Positions 12,801 through 23,483 of a stretch of DNA of 25,740 bases are shown here, one piece after another; position 1 is the first letter of the stretch; the number at the start of each line of letters is the position of its first letter. The DNA comes from Dipetalonema caudispina (Eukaryota; Nematoda; Chromadorea; Rhabditida; Onchocercidae), in assembly GCA_013365325.1 (NCBI GenBank), contig JABVXV010000572.1, positions 1 through 25,740 on the forward strand, given 5' to 3'. The notes beneath the pieces were generated by a model, which had not been told where the DNA came from, did no database searches, and saw only the letters and a program-made list of their open reading frames with translations. The position numbers were made by a program, and so were the translations under genes.

Positions 12801-14401
12801 CAACGCGTGTTCCCGCTGTCACTAACACGTTGCCACCATTATCAATAAAAGACGTTATAGCTTTGACATTAATCGTTCCTCCGAATTCTATAAAAAAGAT
12901 ACGAAACAGGACTTTGTGATTTCAATGCTCATTAACCTGAAATTTTTTGTGTTAATGTTATTAATGATTTTAATATAACAAGATATCAAAAACTAGCCAT
13001 CCACGCCAGAGAATCTTCCACTTTTTTTTTATTTTGAAGTGCCACATAATTTCTCTAAGCCAAATCAAGCAGTAATTTGTCTCGTCGAAGTAATAAAAAG
13101 CTTCAGTGCAACAATAAAGATTTATGAAAAGCACGATTTTAAAAGCAATTGGTTAGCATATTTCGTATCTTTCCAACTAACTTCAGACTATATCTCAGAG
13201 ATCACTTCCAAAGATCATGTTACATTTTATTTTATTACCATGCTTTGATAGTTATAGCCATGTCATCCTCTCAATCTAAATTGATTCTGCTGACAGCTGA
13301 TATTATTTTGCTAGGCACTGCTAAAAGGCAACAAGCCCATATTCTAATTGTATCAGTAAGTGAGGATGCTACTAAGTGTTCAGCAAAACCCTTTCTGCGC
13401 TATTCTTATATTTAAAAATCCTATGGTTTTATAAAAAAATAGGAAACATCTTTAACCAAGTCTAAACGTAAACACAAACTATCCTTTTGTGACCCATCTA
13501 AGAGAATAGGAAAAAAGATCCTGAGATTAGAATTAATAAACATGTCACCTTGTTTTTTCACCATAGTTGAAGTATTAAGGACACAAGCCTTTTTACCTCA
13601 TGGACGCAAACTAGAAAATGTAAATTCAATAAAATCTAAGGATAAAAAAATGCAAAATTAGAATGTTACCGTCAACGCCTGGGGCAAAAATGATAAGGTG
13701 ATCGTAGAGATGTTCGCCATACTTTGTGAGAGCTAATGTCTGATCATCTGCTGCTTTTATAGTCAGCTGATGTCCCCTTTCTGAAATACAAATTATGCAT
13801 TCCCAAATAATAATAGATAATTAATAATAATAATAATAATGAACAATAATAATGATAATGCTAACAGTGATAACTATTATTATTATCGTTATTATCATTA
13901 TCACTATTATTATCATTATTATTACTAACATTATTATTGTTATCATTACTAATACTATTATTATTATTATCATTATCCTGTAAGGTACACTTATGACAAT
14001 TTTTTCGACAGATTATCCGTTCGCTTATCCCATGTATTATTTACCGATTTCTGCCAACTAATCAAATTCCCTACTATCAAATTATACATCCTTATATTTT
14101 GCAAAACGTTACTTTTCACTTGTTAATGGCAAAAAATAAGAAAAAAAACACACGTTATTTATAAAGTACTGCAATATGTACTACATCGGTAGTCAAAATC
14201 ATTTGTGAAAAAAATGGACAACTGATTCGAATAAATTGATCATTACTTACCTCTTAGAGATTTCAAGAAAATAGAATGTGTTTCCCTAACATTTAGATTA
14301 TCGACCAAGACTAATATTTTGCCAGCGTTAATAACTGATACAATTTGTAACAAAATTACCGAAACAGCAGTGAGCAATAAACAATTCGGAGAAATCGCCA
14401 T
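9897..14401 (-). CDS. DDOST: Oligosaccharyltransferase 48 kDa subunit (OST48/DDOST), 9 exons
   Basis: Non-catalytic subunit of the ER complex that transfers the dolichol-linked glycan to Asn-X-Ser/Thr sites. Exons in coding order: 14401-14251, 13780-13670, 12887-12706, 12326-12123, 11733-11588, 11336-11237, 11084-10916, 10624-10497, 10055-9897. All phases agree, giving 449 residues against about 456 in human. Residues 1-26 form a signal peptide, followed by [15 protein letters not shown]. Further family blocks are [53 protein letters not shown] and SVSHHK, then [13 protein letters not shown] and [12 protein letters not shown]. One membrane helix spans about 418-439, with a short charged cytosolic tail ending KDVKRD. 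The gene converges with Rap1GAP and lies downstream of ZFC3H1 on the same strand. It looks intact. Confidence 0.96.
10393..10464. repeat. 15-bp direct repeat in the last intron of DDOST
   Basis: TATCTTAGTATAAGC occurs at 10393-10407 and again at 10450-10464, 57 bases apart. It lies in the intron 10056-10496, next to the donor of the preceding exon. It looks like a small local duplication; no function is suggested. Confidence 0.8.
12888..13669 (-). other. Intron 2 of DDOST; nothing else seen
   Basis: At 782 bases this is the longest intron of the gene. Plus-strand open stretches at 13039-13248 and 13149-13415 overlap each other, lack any recognisable domain and are treated as chance. Other DDOST introns over 300 bases (10056-10496, 11734-12122, 12327-12705) hold nothing recognisable beyond the short repeat noted separately. 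Confidence 0.65.
13806..13977. repeat. Degenerate TAA/ATT trinucleotide array with inverted symmetry
   Basis: The first part reads as TAA and TGA triplets (13806-13868). The second reads as ATT, ATC and ACT triplets (13870-13977). The two halves are near reverse complements, so the strand could fold into a long imperfect hairpin. It sits in intron 1 of DDOST (13781-14250). Confidence 0.85.
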
Positions 14402-14410
14402 ACTAACACT

Positions 14411-14416
14411 TCTAAA
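14411..14416 (-). promoter_or_regulatory. Possible trans-splice acceptor of DDOST
   Basis: On the minus strand an AAATTTAG acceptor-like sequence ends about 10 bases before the start codon of DDOST. Spliced-leader acceptors commonly sit this close to the ATG in nematodes. Support is motif and distance only. Confidence 0.35.
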
Positions 14417-15533
14417 TTTTAATATTCAATTGATTCACATTTCAATCCCTAACTGTGAACAATGACCAAAAACCTTAACAATCACATTTCACTCTTTGTT
14501 TACAAGAAATTGTAGCATGTTCAGCTACCATTTTGCTGCCGTGGAAAATCTAGCCAGTACTAATTTATTGCTAGCATTGATAGCAGCACAATTTACAATA
14601 AAATTATTAAAATAATGACGAGCAATGAAGTTAGAAATATATTGCTAGTATAATATCTCTAAATCCTGAACCTCTCTAATTTCAATTTTTCAAACATTGT
14701 GAAAACCATCTAATAACTTGTCAAGGAACGTTAATTACCAGGAAAACGTGATTGAACTGAAACATATCGCAACTTTTCTTCTCTTATTTCTTGAGCATAC
14801 ACTCCAATTATTTTACCAGCGAAACATTTTTTGTATTCTTACCATCCTTTTCAGTAGCAAACACGCTTAAGTACATAATTTGGTATATTACCAAATTTGA
14901 ATCAAAAAAATCAACACGAGAATGGAAATGAAGAATTACTTTTTATTCCGCTTGCACTGCTAAATGAGTCACAGCAAAAAAAATAATTTACAAACTGCAT
15001 CTAATTTTCGAATGATAATTTGGAAATTTCAAATAGCAGAAATGAATTATCACTTGCAGACGTTGTCGATGATATATTTTCTTCTGTTCTTCGTTGCCTC
15101 ATTTTTCCGTATAACAAGTGCTTTTTCGAGTTCAAATAAAATGACGTATATAAATCAAAAGTAAAATATTCCAGAAAAGCAACGAGAAGACAGCAGTCTG
15201 ATTAAATGAATATAAGTGCAACAGAAAGAAACAATGGTAATAAAGTGATAATGAGCGCATAATGATAAAATTTAAACTAATGAAAGTGGTGAAAAAGAAT
15301 AACATGGAAGGTATGCAATAACCGTCTATACAGCACCATAACCATAACCGTAATTACTCACCTCACGTAGATCTTGCCATTTACAGCGATAACTGGTGGA
15401 TTTGCTGAGGTACTTCATATTCTATGGATTCATTATCTAAAAAACTTTGGCATTGCATAGAAAACATGTTACTTGGCCAAAACATGATGAGTAATTTGAA
15501 ATCGAAAGTAATATTTTTCTCCTTTTATTCTGC

Positions 15534-15539
15534 TATAAA
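15534..15539 (-). terminator. Candidate poly(A) signal AATAAA for ZFC3H1
   Basis: TTTATT on the plus strand reads AATAAA on the minus strand, about 305 bases after the ZFC3H1 stop codon. It is the nearest canonical hexamer I found downstream of that stop; a 3' UTR of this length is plausible. Confidence 0.4.
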
Positions 15540-15843
15540 CCACTTTAGCTGATGGTATATTAAATGGAAGAATTCGACAACAAGAGGTAAAAGCCTAGCT
15601 GTACAGCCATGTATAATGTGGATACATTATATTAGAAAACGTGTCATAGTAAACAGCTATTCTGGCTATTTTTACATAAATTTTTCATGGATTTGAGAAA
15701 AGTAAACCTTTTTCGTTTTTTGGAAGGCAAAAATTCGTCCACTGCAAAATAATGGAACAGACAGAGTAACGGAAAAATTCATAGTTTAAAGAAAAAGTGT
15801 TAACTCCAGGACCTTTCGTTCAGATTGCTTTTTCTTTGCACTA

Positions 15844-18800
15844 CTAAATAATTGAGGACCCCAACATTTGCAATTTCCCGATAACAGTAACAAAATGACC
15901 TTTCAAAAACCATTTCGATGGCGGTCTACATTTAGTAGCCATCTCACAAACTCTTATCCGACGTTCGGCATCCGGAAGGCTTTTCAACATAGCTTCTATT
16001 ATTTCGCCCACTGGTTTTGCTTCATGTTCGTTCAATATTTCACGAGCATATTCAGCTGGAAAGGGTAGAAGTGGAAAAACTGTTACCTAAAATCAAGTGC
16101 AAAACAAACTGTTACTTAAAAGATCCAAAATTGACGTCTTGAAAATCTCAAAACTACATTATAAATATGTACAATAGTATCTTTCCCCTCTGTAATATAA
16201 TTTCCACACAAAACTACGCAAATCTTCCTGTAAACTTCGAATTTTCTTTAGATCATCTAAACATATTTTGTCTTCCAGTATTTTTCTACACATATCCTGA
16301 ACATGAATGTAAACGAGACATATTCAAAATAATAAAAACAGAAATCACAAAAGGAACTTACAAAACATTTTTTTAGGTGGGCAAAGATTCGGGCAATAAG
16401 CCAACACGCTACATATTAATTCTTCATCGGACAGCAAATAATCCTCTTCATGTTGCCTGTAAGCGTTGTAAGCAAAATCACATGTTACTTTATACGTAAT
16501 TTACCGAAATTTAGCAACGTGATCAAAGCCAAACCAACGAACATTGAACACGTTGAATCAGCGCATCTTCCTAATAATTCATAGTAACAAAGCGGTTTCA
16601 ACGGATCCAACTTGTTTGATAAAGCTCGATGAGCTATTAGACGGTAAGGGAATGTTGGAGATATGCTGAAATTGACTTGAGTGATAGTAAACAAAATCAG
16701 TGCTGTAATGCTTGTTTTAACAGCCATATAAGAGTTATCTAGATTTCTCGAGAATCGACGGATGGTTGCATCCTTTCTCTACGATTTTGTCAGGCAAGGT
16801 AAGAGCTAGTTACTTTTACCAAACTTTGGCATTTTATACAACTTTGGATATTCAGTTATCCTGACTTGCTGAAACTTTTTTAGATAATTGTCTCACCATA
16901 TTTCTATAATATCAAGCTTCTTATTTTCACTGTGAAAGCACCGTGAAATATTCCACAGAGATAGGATTAAAAAATTAAGGAATAGTTATGAAATTATCAA
17001 CAAAAACATTCTTGTAAGTAGACTAAAAGAAACAGTGACAAGAAAATAAAATGAAAATGTAAAAATCAACTTGAATTATACTACTTTTAAATTGTATCCA
17101 CGTACCGATATCCGTTAAACATAATTAATGGATTATTTTTAAGTTCATTAACATCTTTTTCACTTAGAGTTACAGTACGACTGATCTTTCTCTCTCTCTG
17201 TGTACTTTCGTGATAAACATTGGGGCTACTCGTAGTTGCAGCTTCCGCAATGAAATTTGCTTCCAACTCTTCTTTCTCCAACTCACGCATTGCCGTGATA
17301 AGACCATTCATTGAATTACTCGAATCTGATAACTCGATTATATCGGAATCCCTGAAAATTATCTTAATACATTCCATTATCAATTTTAACTTAACTTCTT
17401 CGACGTATTCATACCTAATATACTAAGAAAGCGGCCCACCCTATGAAGTCATATTGATTAATTCGCATACTGCAGATTACCTTATATAAGTTACAATTAA
17501 TTATTCAACTATGCTTTTGCATGTTGAATTAAACAGCAGCTTGAACAAATCCATGCAACTAAGTAACTTATTTATATTGAAAATTTATGAATGAAATAAA
17601 ATAGTCAAAAAGAAAAACAACATAAAATAGTAAACCCTAAGTTATCTATAGAAGAATGCTGCGATCCACTACTACTACTTGCAGGTCTTGAAATATCATC
17701 TCGATCATCAGAGTAATCCATCGCAATAGTCGTGCTCAACGATTCAGAATGTTCTAAAACATGCGCTTTTATCATTTTCGATCCTTCTGCATCATTCACC
17801 GACTTGACCACTACATGAGTAGGATCATGAACATTTCCAACGTTCTTATTTATATTTTTCATCGATTCAGCTTCTTCTACCAATCGTTGCATTCGTTTAC
17901 TTTCCTTTCCAAATGTTTTCCTCTCTGTTTCCTTGTAGTTCTCTTCTAATTGGGCTTTATTCAATTGCCGTTCCAAATACGATAGACGACCCTTAGCCTT
18001 TTCTTGATCACATCGAAGTACTTCCATCTCCGCTTCAAGAACACCAAGCTGACGAGCACAACGATTCGCTTTTTCCTAAAGAATTTTACACAGGATCACT
18101 CGCAAATTAGAACCTTAAAGTTCATCAGAATTTGTCGGTCATTTACTATAACTCCTTTTATAAATCTCATCATTAAACTATATTTACCTGACTTTACAAT
18201 ACGATAAAGTTGCCGATGGCTCGAAGCCTAAGTTTAGTGACAATCAACATATAGTACTTGATTATTAATATACCTTCCGAAATTACAGTTACGACGCCGC
18301 CCAGGTTTTATAAAATTAACAAGAAATTTGAGAAATAATAACAAATACTAACCAAGAAACTATCACGTTTTCTTCTCGTGACACATTTTTGGTCGTCACG
18401 ATGCCTTAATTTCCTTTCAATTTCTTTTAATATTTTCTTTTCAACATCAACCATATGTTCCCAATCTTCAACCTTTCTCCCTTCCATTTCCGATATGTCG
18501 TCAAATTCATCTTTTGATTTCCAACGTAACCTTTATTACACATGTATATATAATAAGGAGATAGTTGGGTTTTAAACTAAAGTCAGCAAGCAATTAGTTA
18601 ATAACCAATAACTGACAAGCAAAACTATCTCATATGGCCCGACAAATTTGTCTATTTAAGGCAGGTTTACGAAATCACCAACAGTTGGAAATGTGGATAA
18701 TTAATTATATAGAGTAAAGCGGACAGACAGCAACACATTATAATCCTGGGAGGGACATAAAATAGCTGTTAAACCTACCTTTTGGAAATAGTTTCTTGAA

Positions 18801-21800
18801 AGTTTTCTTTTCTTTTTCGTGGTAACTTGGTGCGATAGTCTTGAACTGGTCCATCGTCACTACCACTTGATAAAGAATCATCCTTCTTTGAACGCTGAAA
18901 ACTTTCTTGCATCAGTTAGAAATCCAAGTAGTAACAATGTCTAATCAACAAATGTTTCATTCAAAACAAAAAAACCAACAAACCTTCCGATTCATCGCAG
19001 ACTTCCGATTCTGTTCTACAACATTTGTAAGTTTTTTGGAACAATGCGTTTCGGTCCTACAAATCAATGTTATGTAACTCATAAATTCAGTGGGTCTCAC
19101 TTTTCAGCATAACGATTTTTTGTCCGTTCGTTTTTGAATTTTGAATTGCAAATGAAATTTTAGAACATTTCTTGGTTAAACGCTTCTGAAATGATCTAAA
19201 AACCTGAAGGTATCCCTGGAATAAATTACCTGTAACTGGAACTTGGACCTTCATTACTACTATGGACAGCTTGTTCTTCTGAATTTGCACTGCTTAATTC
19301 ACCATCTTCAAGTGATGGTTTCAACGATGTTATATTCCTGTCATTCTTTTTTTGCATTATCTACAAATATGGTGATTTTTTGTGTATCAGAATAATATGC
19401 AAGAAACATATATACAAATATGGATAAAACAACAGTACCTGTTAAACCGTTTAGCATTTTTTGTGGGAAGGAAAAAGTTAATTCTCCACATTCAATCATA
19501 CCCTTATGGCAAGGCGTGCTATGCCGAATTAATTTTAGTATGAATGCTCACCTGCTCCAAGAGTTCAGCGCGCAGTTGGTCGACATCCTCTTCGTTATCA
19601 GCACCATCGGACGAAATCCCATTTCGGGTTTGCATTTCACGAGGACGGACAGCCATAGAATCGGCTAACGGTGATGTCGGTGATGATCGTGAACGCGAAT
19701 CTGAATTTTACGAACCACTGTTTTAAAAGACTTTCAACGTGATAAGAGAAAAACCACTTGATGCATAGTAAAAAACAAGTTTCATAAAGGTTTTTAACAT
19801 TAAATGTTCACTTATGCTAATGCATTCGTTTCAGTTCAACGGTTAACATTAAAAAAGCGGTTGCACCAACGATTTTGTTATTGCATAGACCTCAAAAAAA
19901 AATGTGTACCAAAAAAAAATTTTTACGCTATTCTATGTCATCTAAGAATTCATCTATTTAATATTTTGTTATACTGAATTCTAGGAAAAAAAAATGACTA
20001 TTGCTACCGCCATAGAAAAAGTGTATAACTTTAGAAAAACGACATTAAAAACCTCGATCACTGTCCACGATATCCATTCCAACTTGCTCATAATTATCTC
20101 CCAAAGCTTCTACCTTTTTCGAAAATTTACTTGCTTCCACTCGCAATCGAAGTCGATGAAGCTGCTCCTCAAATCTAAATGAATTTCCCAGACAGCATTA
20201 ATTAATTAATTGAAAATAAATTGCATTTCCTCCACCCAGTTCTAAATTTAAGATATGAAAAAACAAATGACAATTAATCACATTCTTGGGAAATAGTTAG
20301 GACTGGAGGGGTGCACAGATTTGAACAACATTCAGCAGGTCAGGATTTCATTTTGCAAGAACCATGAAAAGAAGTCACTATTCATGATATTGCAAGCATT
20401 AGAGCTATAAACCAAGGTTTGATAATTTGCTGCAGCAGTAGTCAGATTTCTGATTTTCCAGAGGAAATCATCATTTTGATCAGCTGCTACACTTTGCTGC
20501 TGCAACTAAAAAAAAAACAGCAAAAAGTTTTGGTTTTAATGATTAAAATTTTACGGGTTTGAAAGTTGTTTCACGGTTGTTTCCAACATGTCCACATTAT
20601 TGATTGGTGCAACCTCCTTCTGCTGATTATTTAGGATGCAACATGAATAACCGTTTGCGTTATCATTTCGTACTGTCACTTTAAGTGGTAGTGCAGTTTC
20701 ATGGAATTTACGACTTTTGATGCGATTTTGCGTATCATTATACCTTTGAAATCTGTTATCTGCAAAAGTAGTGCGGAAAAATTCAGCAATATTTGACAGG
20801 ATATTACAGATATCTTCTCTTATTTGAAATTGTATCTTTTTTGAACAAATTTTGAAATTCTTTTAATCATCTTGTAATCATTCAATGGCACATAACTTGG
20901 GTACCGTATTTCGATTCGTTCAGTTAATAAGCTGTACTTTATTTTAGTTTTTCAACATATAAACTTTTTAACTCATATCCGTAAGACCCTCAATAAGCCT
21001 ACTTTGTCTTCGTTTCAGCTGCACCCAGGTTTGTCGCGATGAAGGATGCGCGTTTATTCCTTGATTTCTTGGTGTTACATACGAAGTATCAACTGAAAAA
21101 AAAAAAAAAAAAACAAGTAGAAGTCAAAGTCCGAAATTCGAAGAATAAATTTTAATATTAATTTCCTCACGTATTTCTACAGCGAATAGTATAAACCATA
21201 AATGTTGAAGTGCAATTTTAAGATGTTAGAAAAGATTTAAAAGCCCAAAAGCACAGGAACGATAATTTCAAATTATTAAGCCTCCCTCGATTACATTCAC
21301 ACCAAATTTATATGTAATCCTCACTTATCTCTCCCTCTTCTGTTTCGTGTGACGTGAGTCGTTGTACAAATTTTTTATCCTTGCTTGTATTTAACACTGC
21401 TAAACGTAAAGCATTCTCATCGTCCGAATTCATGTTTTCTACTGAATGTTGAGCAGAGGCTAAACTCGTGAATTCTGACCTATCTGCTGCTTCCTGAAAA
21501 TTATATTCAAAAAGAATCATTGTAAGTACTACTAAATCAAATAATACATTTTTGCATGAAATTTGTTTCCATGAGAAAAAAACAGAGAAGAAAATGGAGT
21601 TCTGTCTTTCCAAAATTTAGATATGAGATCGTAATTCTGTTGGAACTGAAACGATAAGCACCGGACTTCAACAGAGCTACGACTGGAAGCGATAAGTGTA
21701 CTTGAAAGTAGGCTAGTCTTTGAAGAATACATTTCAAGACCTGTACTTCACGAATAATACGGTCCACTTCACGTTCTCGTTCCTCGTCCAGACTTGCTGA

Positions 21801-23073
21801 TGAAGCATGCGTCATATTCTCTGACCTTATTTCCATTGATGTATCCCTAAAACCACTGCATATAATTTTTTAGAAAAAACGGGCTGCTAACATAGCAAAG
21901 CCATATAGTAATAGTTTTGTAAAAAGCGATATTAAAGACTGCGCATTCAAATTCAAAACAAAATCAAAAACTCTTAGCAGGCTATTATCCGACTATTAAG
22001 TGCAAATGATTCTTCTTGCTGACCGGAGTAAGTCACCAGACGCAGTAATGCGTTACTATATCCTAAAATTTTAAAAACATATAGTCTGCCAATATTAAAC
22101 CGAAATGTTTCCATCGCCATGGTATTGTTCTCTAGATAAAACTTAGCGATTAAAATAAACGAATATTACAAATATGCACTAACAGCAATAGAACAAAGTA
22201 GTGATCGGACAATAGTACGATAGCGAACTAATTACTCACTAACAAAACATCATGCAAATGGTAAATGTCCATTTATCAAACATTGAATTAATCATGACAA
22301 TCATCCAGTAATTGCAAATAAACCTGTATTTTGAAATCCCTAATGACAATTTCCAGGTTAATGAAAAGGAAGGAAATGAACGATGCAAAAGCTTTAGATT
22401 ACTAGACAAAAAAACCCGCTGTACTGCAACAAAGTTGATGACAAATTTATGGATGTGAATTTAGCTTATCAACTCGATGTTTCATTCCGTAGTAAACTAT
22501 AAACAATTTCCCGTAATAAACCATCATAACATACTGAGATTAGATAGCAACATTAAAGATATATTGAGACATTTTTTGATGGGACTAAATATAATAAAAA
22601 TTAAACTAGAGAGTTGATTAAAGTAGAAAAGAAACACTCTACAACTTTCAGTACAACTATCGGTACACGTTATTCCTTATATTTTTCTTTCATTCCCAAT
22701 TAATAATTATAAGGAATCATTAAAAGGATCCCTACCAATAATATCAACTTCACCTGACAAATATATCAAAAACTAAACAGTTCATCTTCAAAACGATAGT
22801 CACAAAATTGCTAGTTTCAAATCGTTTTCTCGACTGTTACTTATAACATTCGATAAATATCGTAAAGCTGATCTATACTGCATCAGCACAATCATTACAA
22901 AATTCATCTCATTAACGATTTAACAAACTAAACACATCTAGCATTAAAATATTTCAGATGATTGCCATATTTTTATGAAAAATAAACCTGCGAATATCGT
23001 CCAAATCGTCATTATCTTCAATTTCACCATCTTCCAATGCAACACTATCGGCCAACACTACATTTCTTCTCAT
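15844..23073 (-). CDS. ZFC3H1: ZFC3H1-like exosome-adaptor zinc-finger protein, 17 exons
   Basis: In animals ZFC3H1 joins MTR4 and PABPN1 to send polyadenylated nuclear RNA to the exosome. Exons: 23073-22988, 21846-21741, 21493-21325, 21092-20988, 20759-20575, 20505-20413, 20167-20053, 19700-19552, 19360-19230, 19056-18984, 18894-18779, 18530-18353, 18075-17636, 17351-17106, 16665-16543, 16456-16362, 16079-15844. Phases agree, giving about 881 residues. The N-terminus carries LEDGEIEDNDD and EEGEI, like human ELEDGEISDDD. Next come an LRAELLEQ block, LEDGELS, a coiled coil (about 503-580), ELSDSS, and NGYRISP just before the finger. The finger is C-x7-C-x4-C-x3-H (Cys757, Cys765, Cys770, His774), the spacing of human zf-C3H1. 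The long C-terminal TPR region of human ZFC3H1 is absent. The join at 20413/20167 and the last acceptor at 16079 are the least certain. Confidence 0.85.
21847..22987 (-). other. Intron 1 of ZFC3H1; nothing else seen
   Basis: This 1141-base intron, the longest of the gene, separates the short first coding exon from the second. Its ends are GTTTAT and TTTTAG on the minus strand. I saw no open frame of note, RNA gene or repeat in it. Other ZFC3H1 introns over 300 bases (19701-20052, 16666-17105) are likewise empty. Confidence 0.65.
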
Positions 23074-23162
23074 TATCGTAGTATACAATTACAATCCCTT
23101 AAATATTTAAATCTATTTATTTTAAAATTCATTTCTTTTAGATTTATTTATCATTATTTATT

Positions 23163-23201
23163 TTGTTGGTTATATATAATGTAACATAATATAACCAACA
23201 A
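23163..23201. repeat. Inverted repeat, 13-bp perfect arms, 13-base loop
   Basis: TTGTTGGTTATAT at 23163-23175 is exactly complementary in reverse to ATATAACCAACAA at 23189-23201. It lies about 90 bases upstream of the ZFC3H1 start codon. It could be a cruciform, a regulatory hairpin or a trace of a small inverted-repeat element. Confidence 0.9.
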
Positions 23202-23465
23202 TTACATATTACCGTGAGTGCTTATCATATAATTAAATATACATATATGTAATTGATTATTACTGTAATTAATTACTTATTAACTAATATAATTGTATAT
23301 TATTGGTATAATTAAGTGCAATATAATTGATTAAATACATAATGAAGCATAAATAAATGAAGAGAAATAAGAAAAATTAATACACAACCTTAACAACCTC
23401 CTATCAACAATCAGTTGGTTAGAATGAACAAATCGACGGTACGCTATGAAAATTTTTCGTCTTAC

Positions 23466-23483
23466 CATACTTTTAAAAGTATG
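23466..23483. repeat. 18-bp perfect palindrome
   Basis: CATACTTTTAAAAGTATG is identical to its own reverse complement. A dimeric protein-binding site is possible, but in AT-rich DNA chance is a serious alternative. Confidence 0.85.

Larger units (their letters stand above)
14402..15843. other. Spacer between ZFC3H1 stop and DDOST start
   Basis: About 1.4 kb lies between two genes on the same strand, longer than the usual gap inside a nematode operon, so separate transcription of DDOST is more likely. It contains a minus-strand AATAAA at 15534-15539 and a small open piece ending in a perfect GTGAGT donor at 15362-15418. An open stretch at 14964-15164 on the plus strand has no family resemblance. 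Confidence 0.6.

Noticed and set aside
13039..13415. Two overlapping plus-strand frames inside DDOST intron 2
   Set aside because: No family resemblance, antisense to a complete gene, and different frames compete for the same DNA.
14402..15843. ZFC3H1-DDOST operon
   Set aside because: Same strand, but a 1.4-kb gap is much longer than typical nematode operon spacing, and the evidence for a DDOST trans-splice acceptor is weak.
16485..16727. Small secreted protein with a signal peptide starting MAVKTSIT
   Set aside because: The hydrophobic start is intron sequence. A TTTCAG acceptor ends at 16666, and the rest is the zf-C3H1 exon, in phase with its neighbours.
22975..23184. Plus-strand open frame over the ZFC3H1 first exon
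   Set aside because: Antisense to an exon carrying the conserved LEDGEI motif; its own translation has no recognisable feature.
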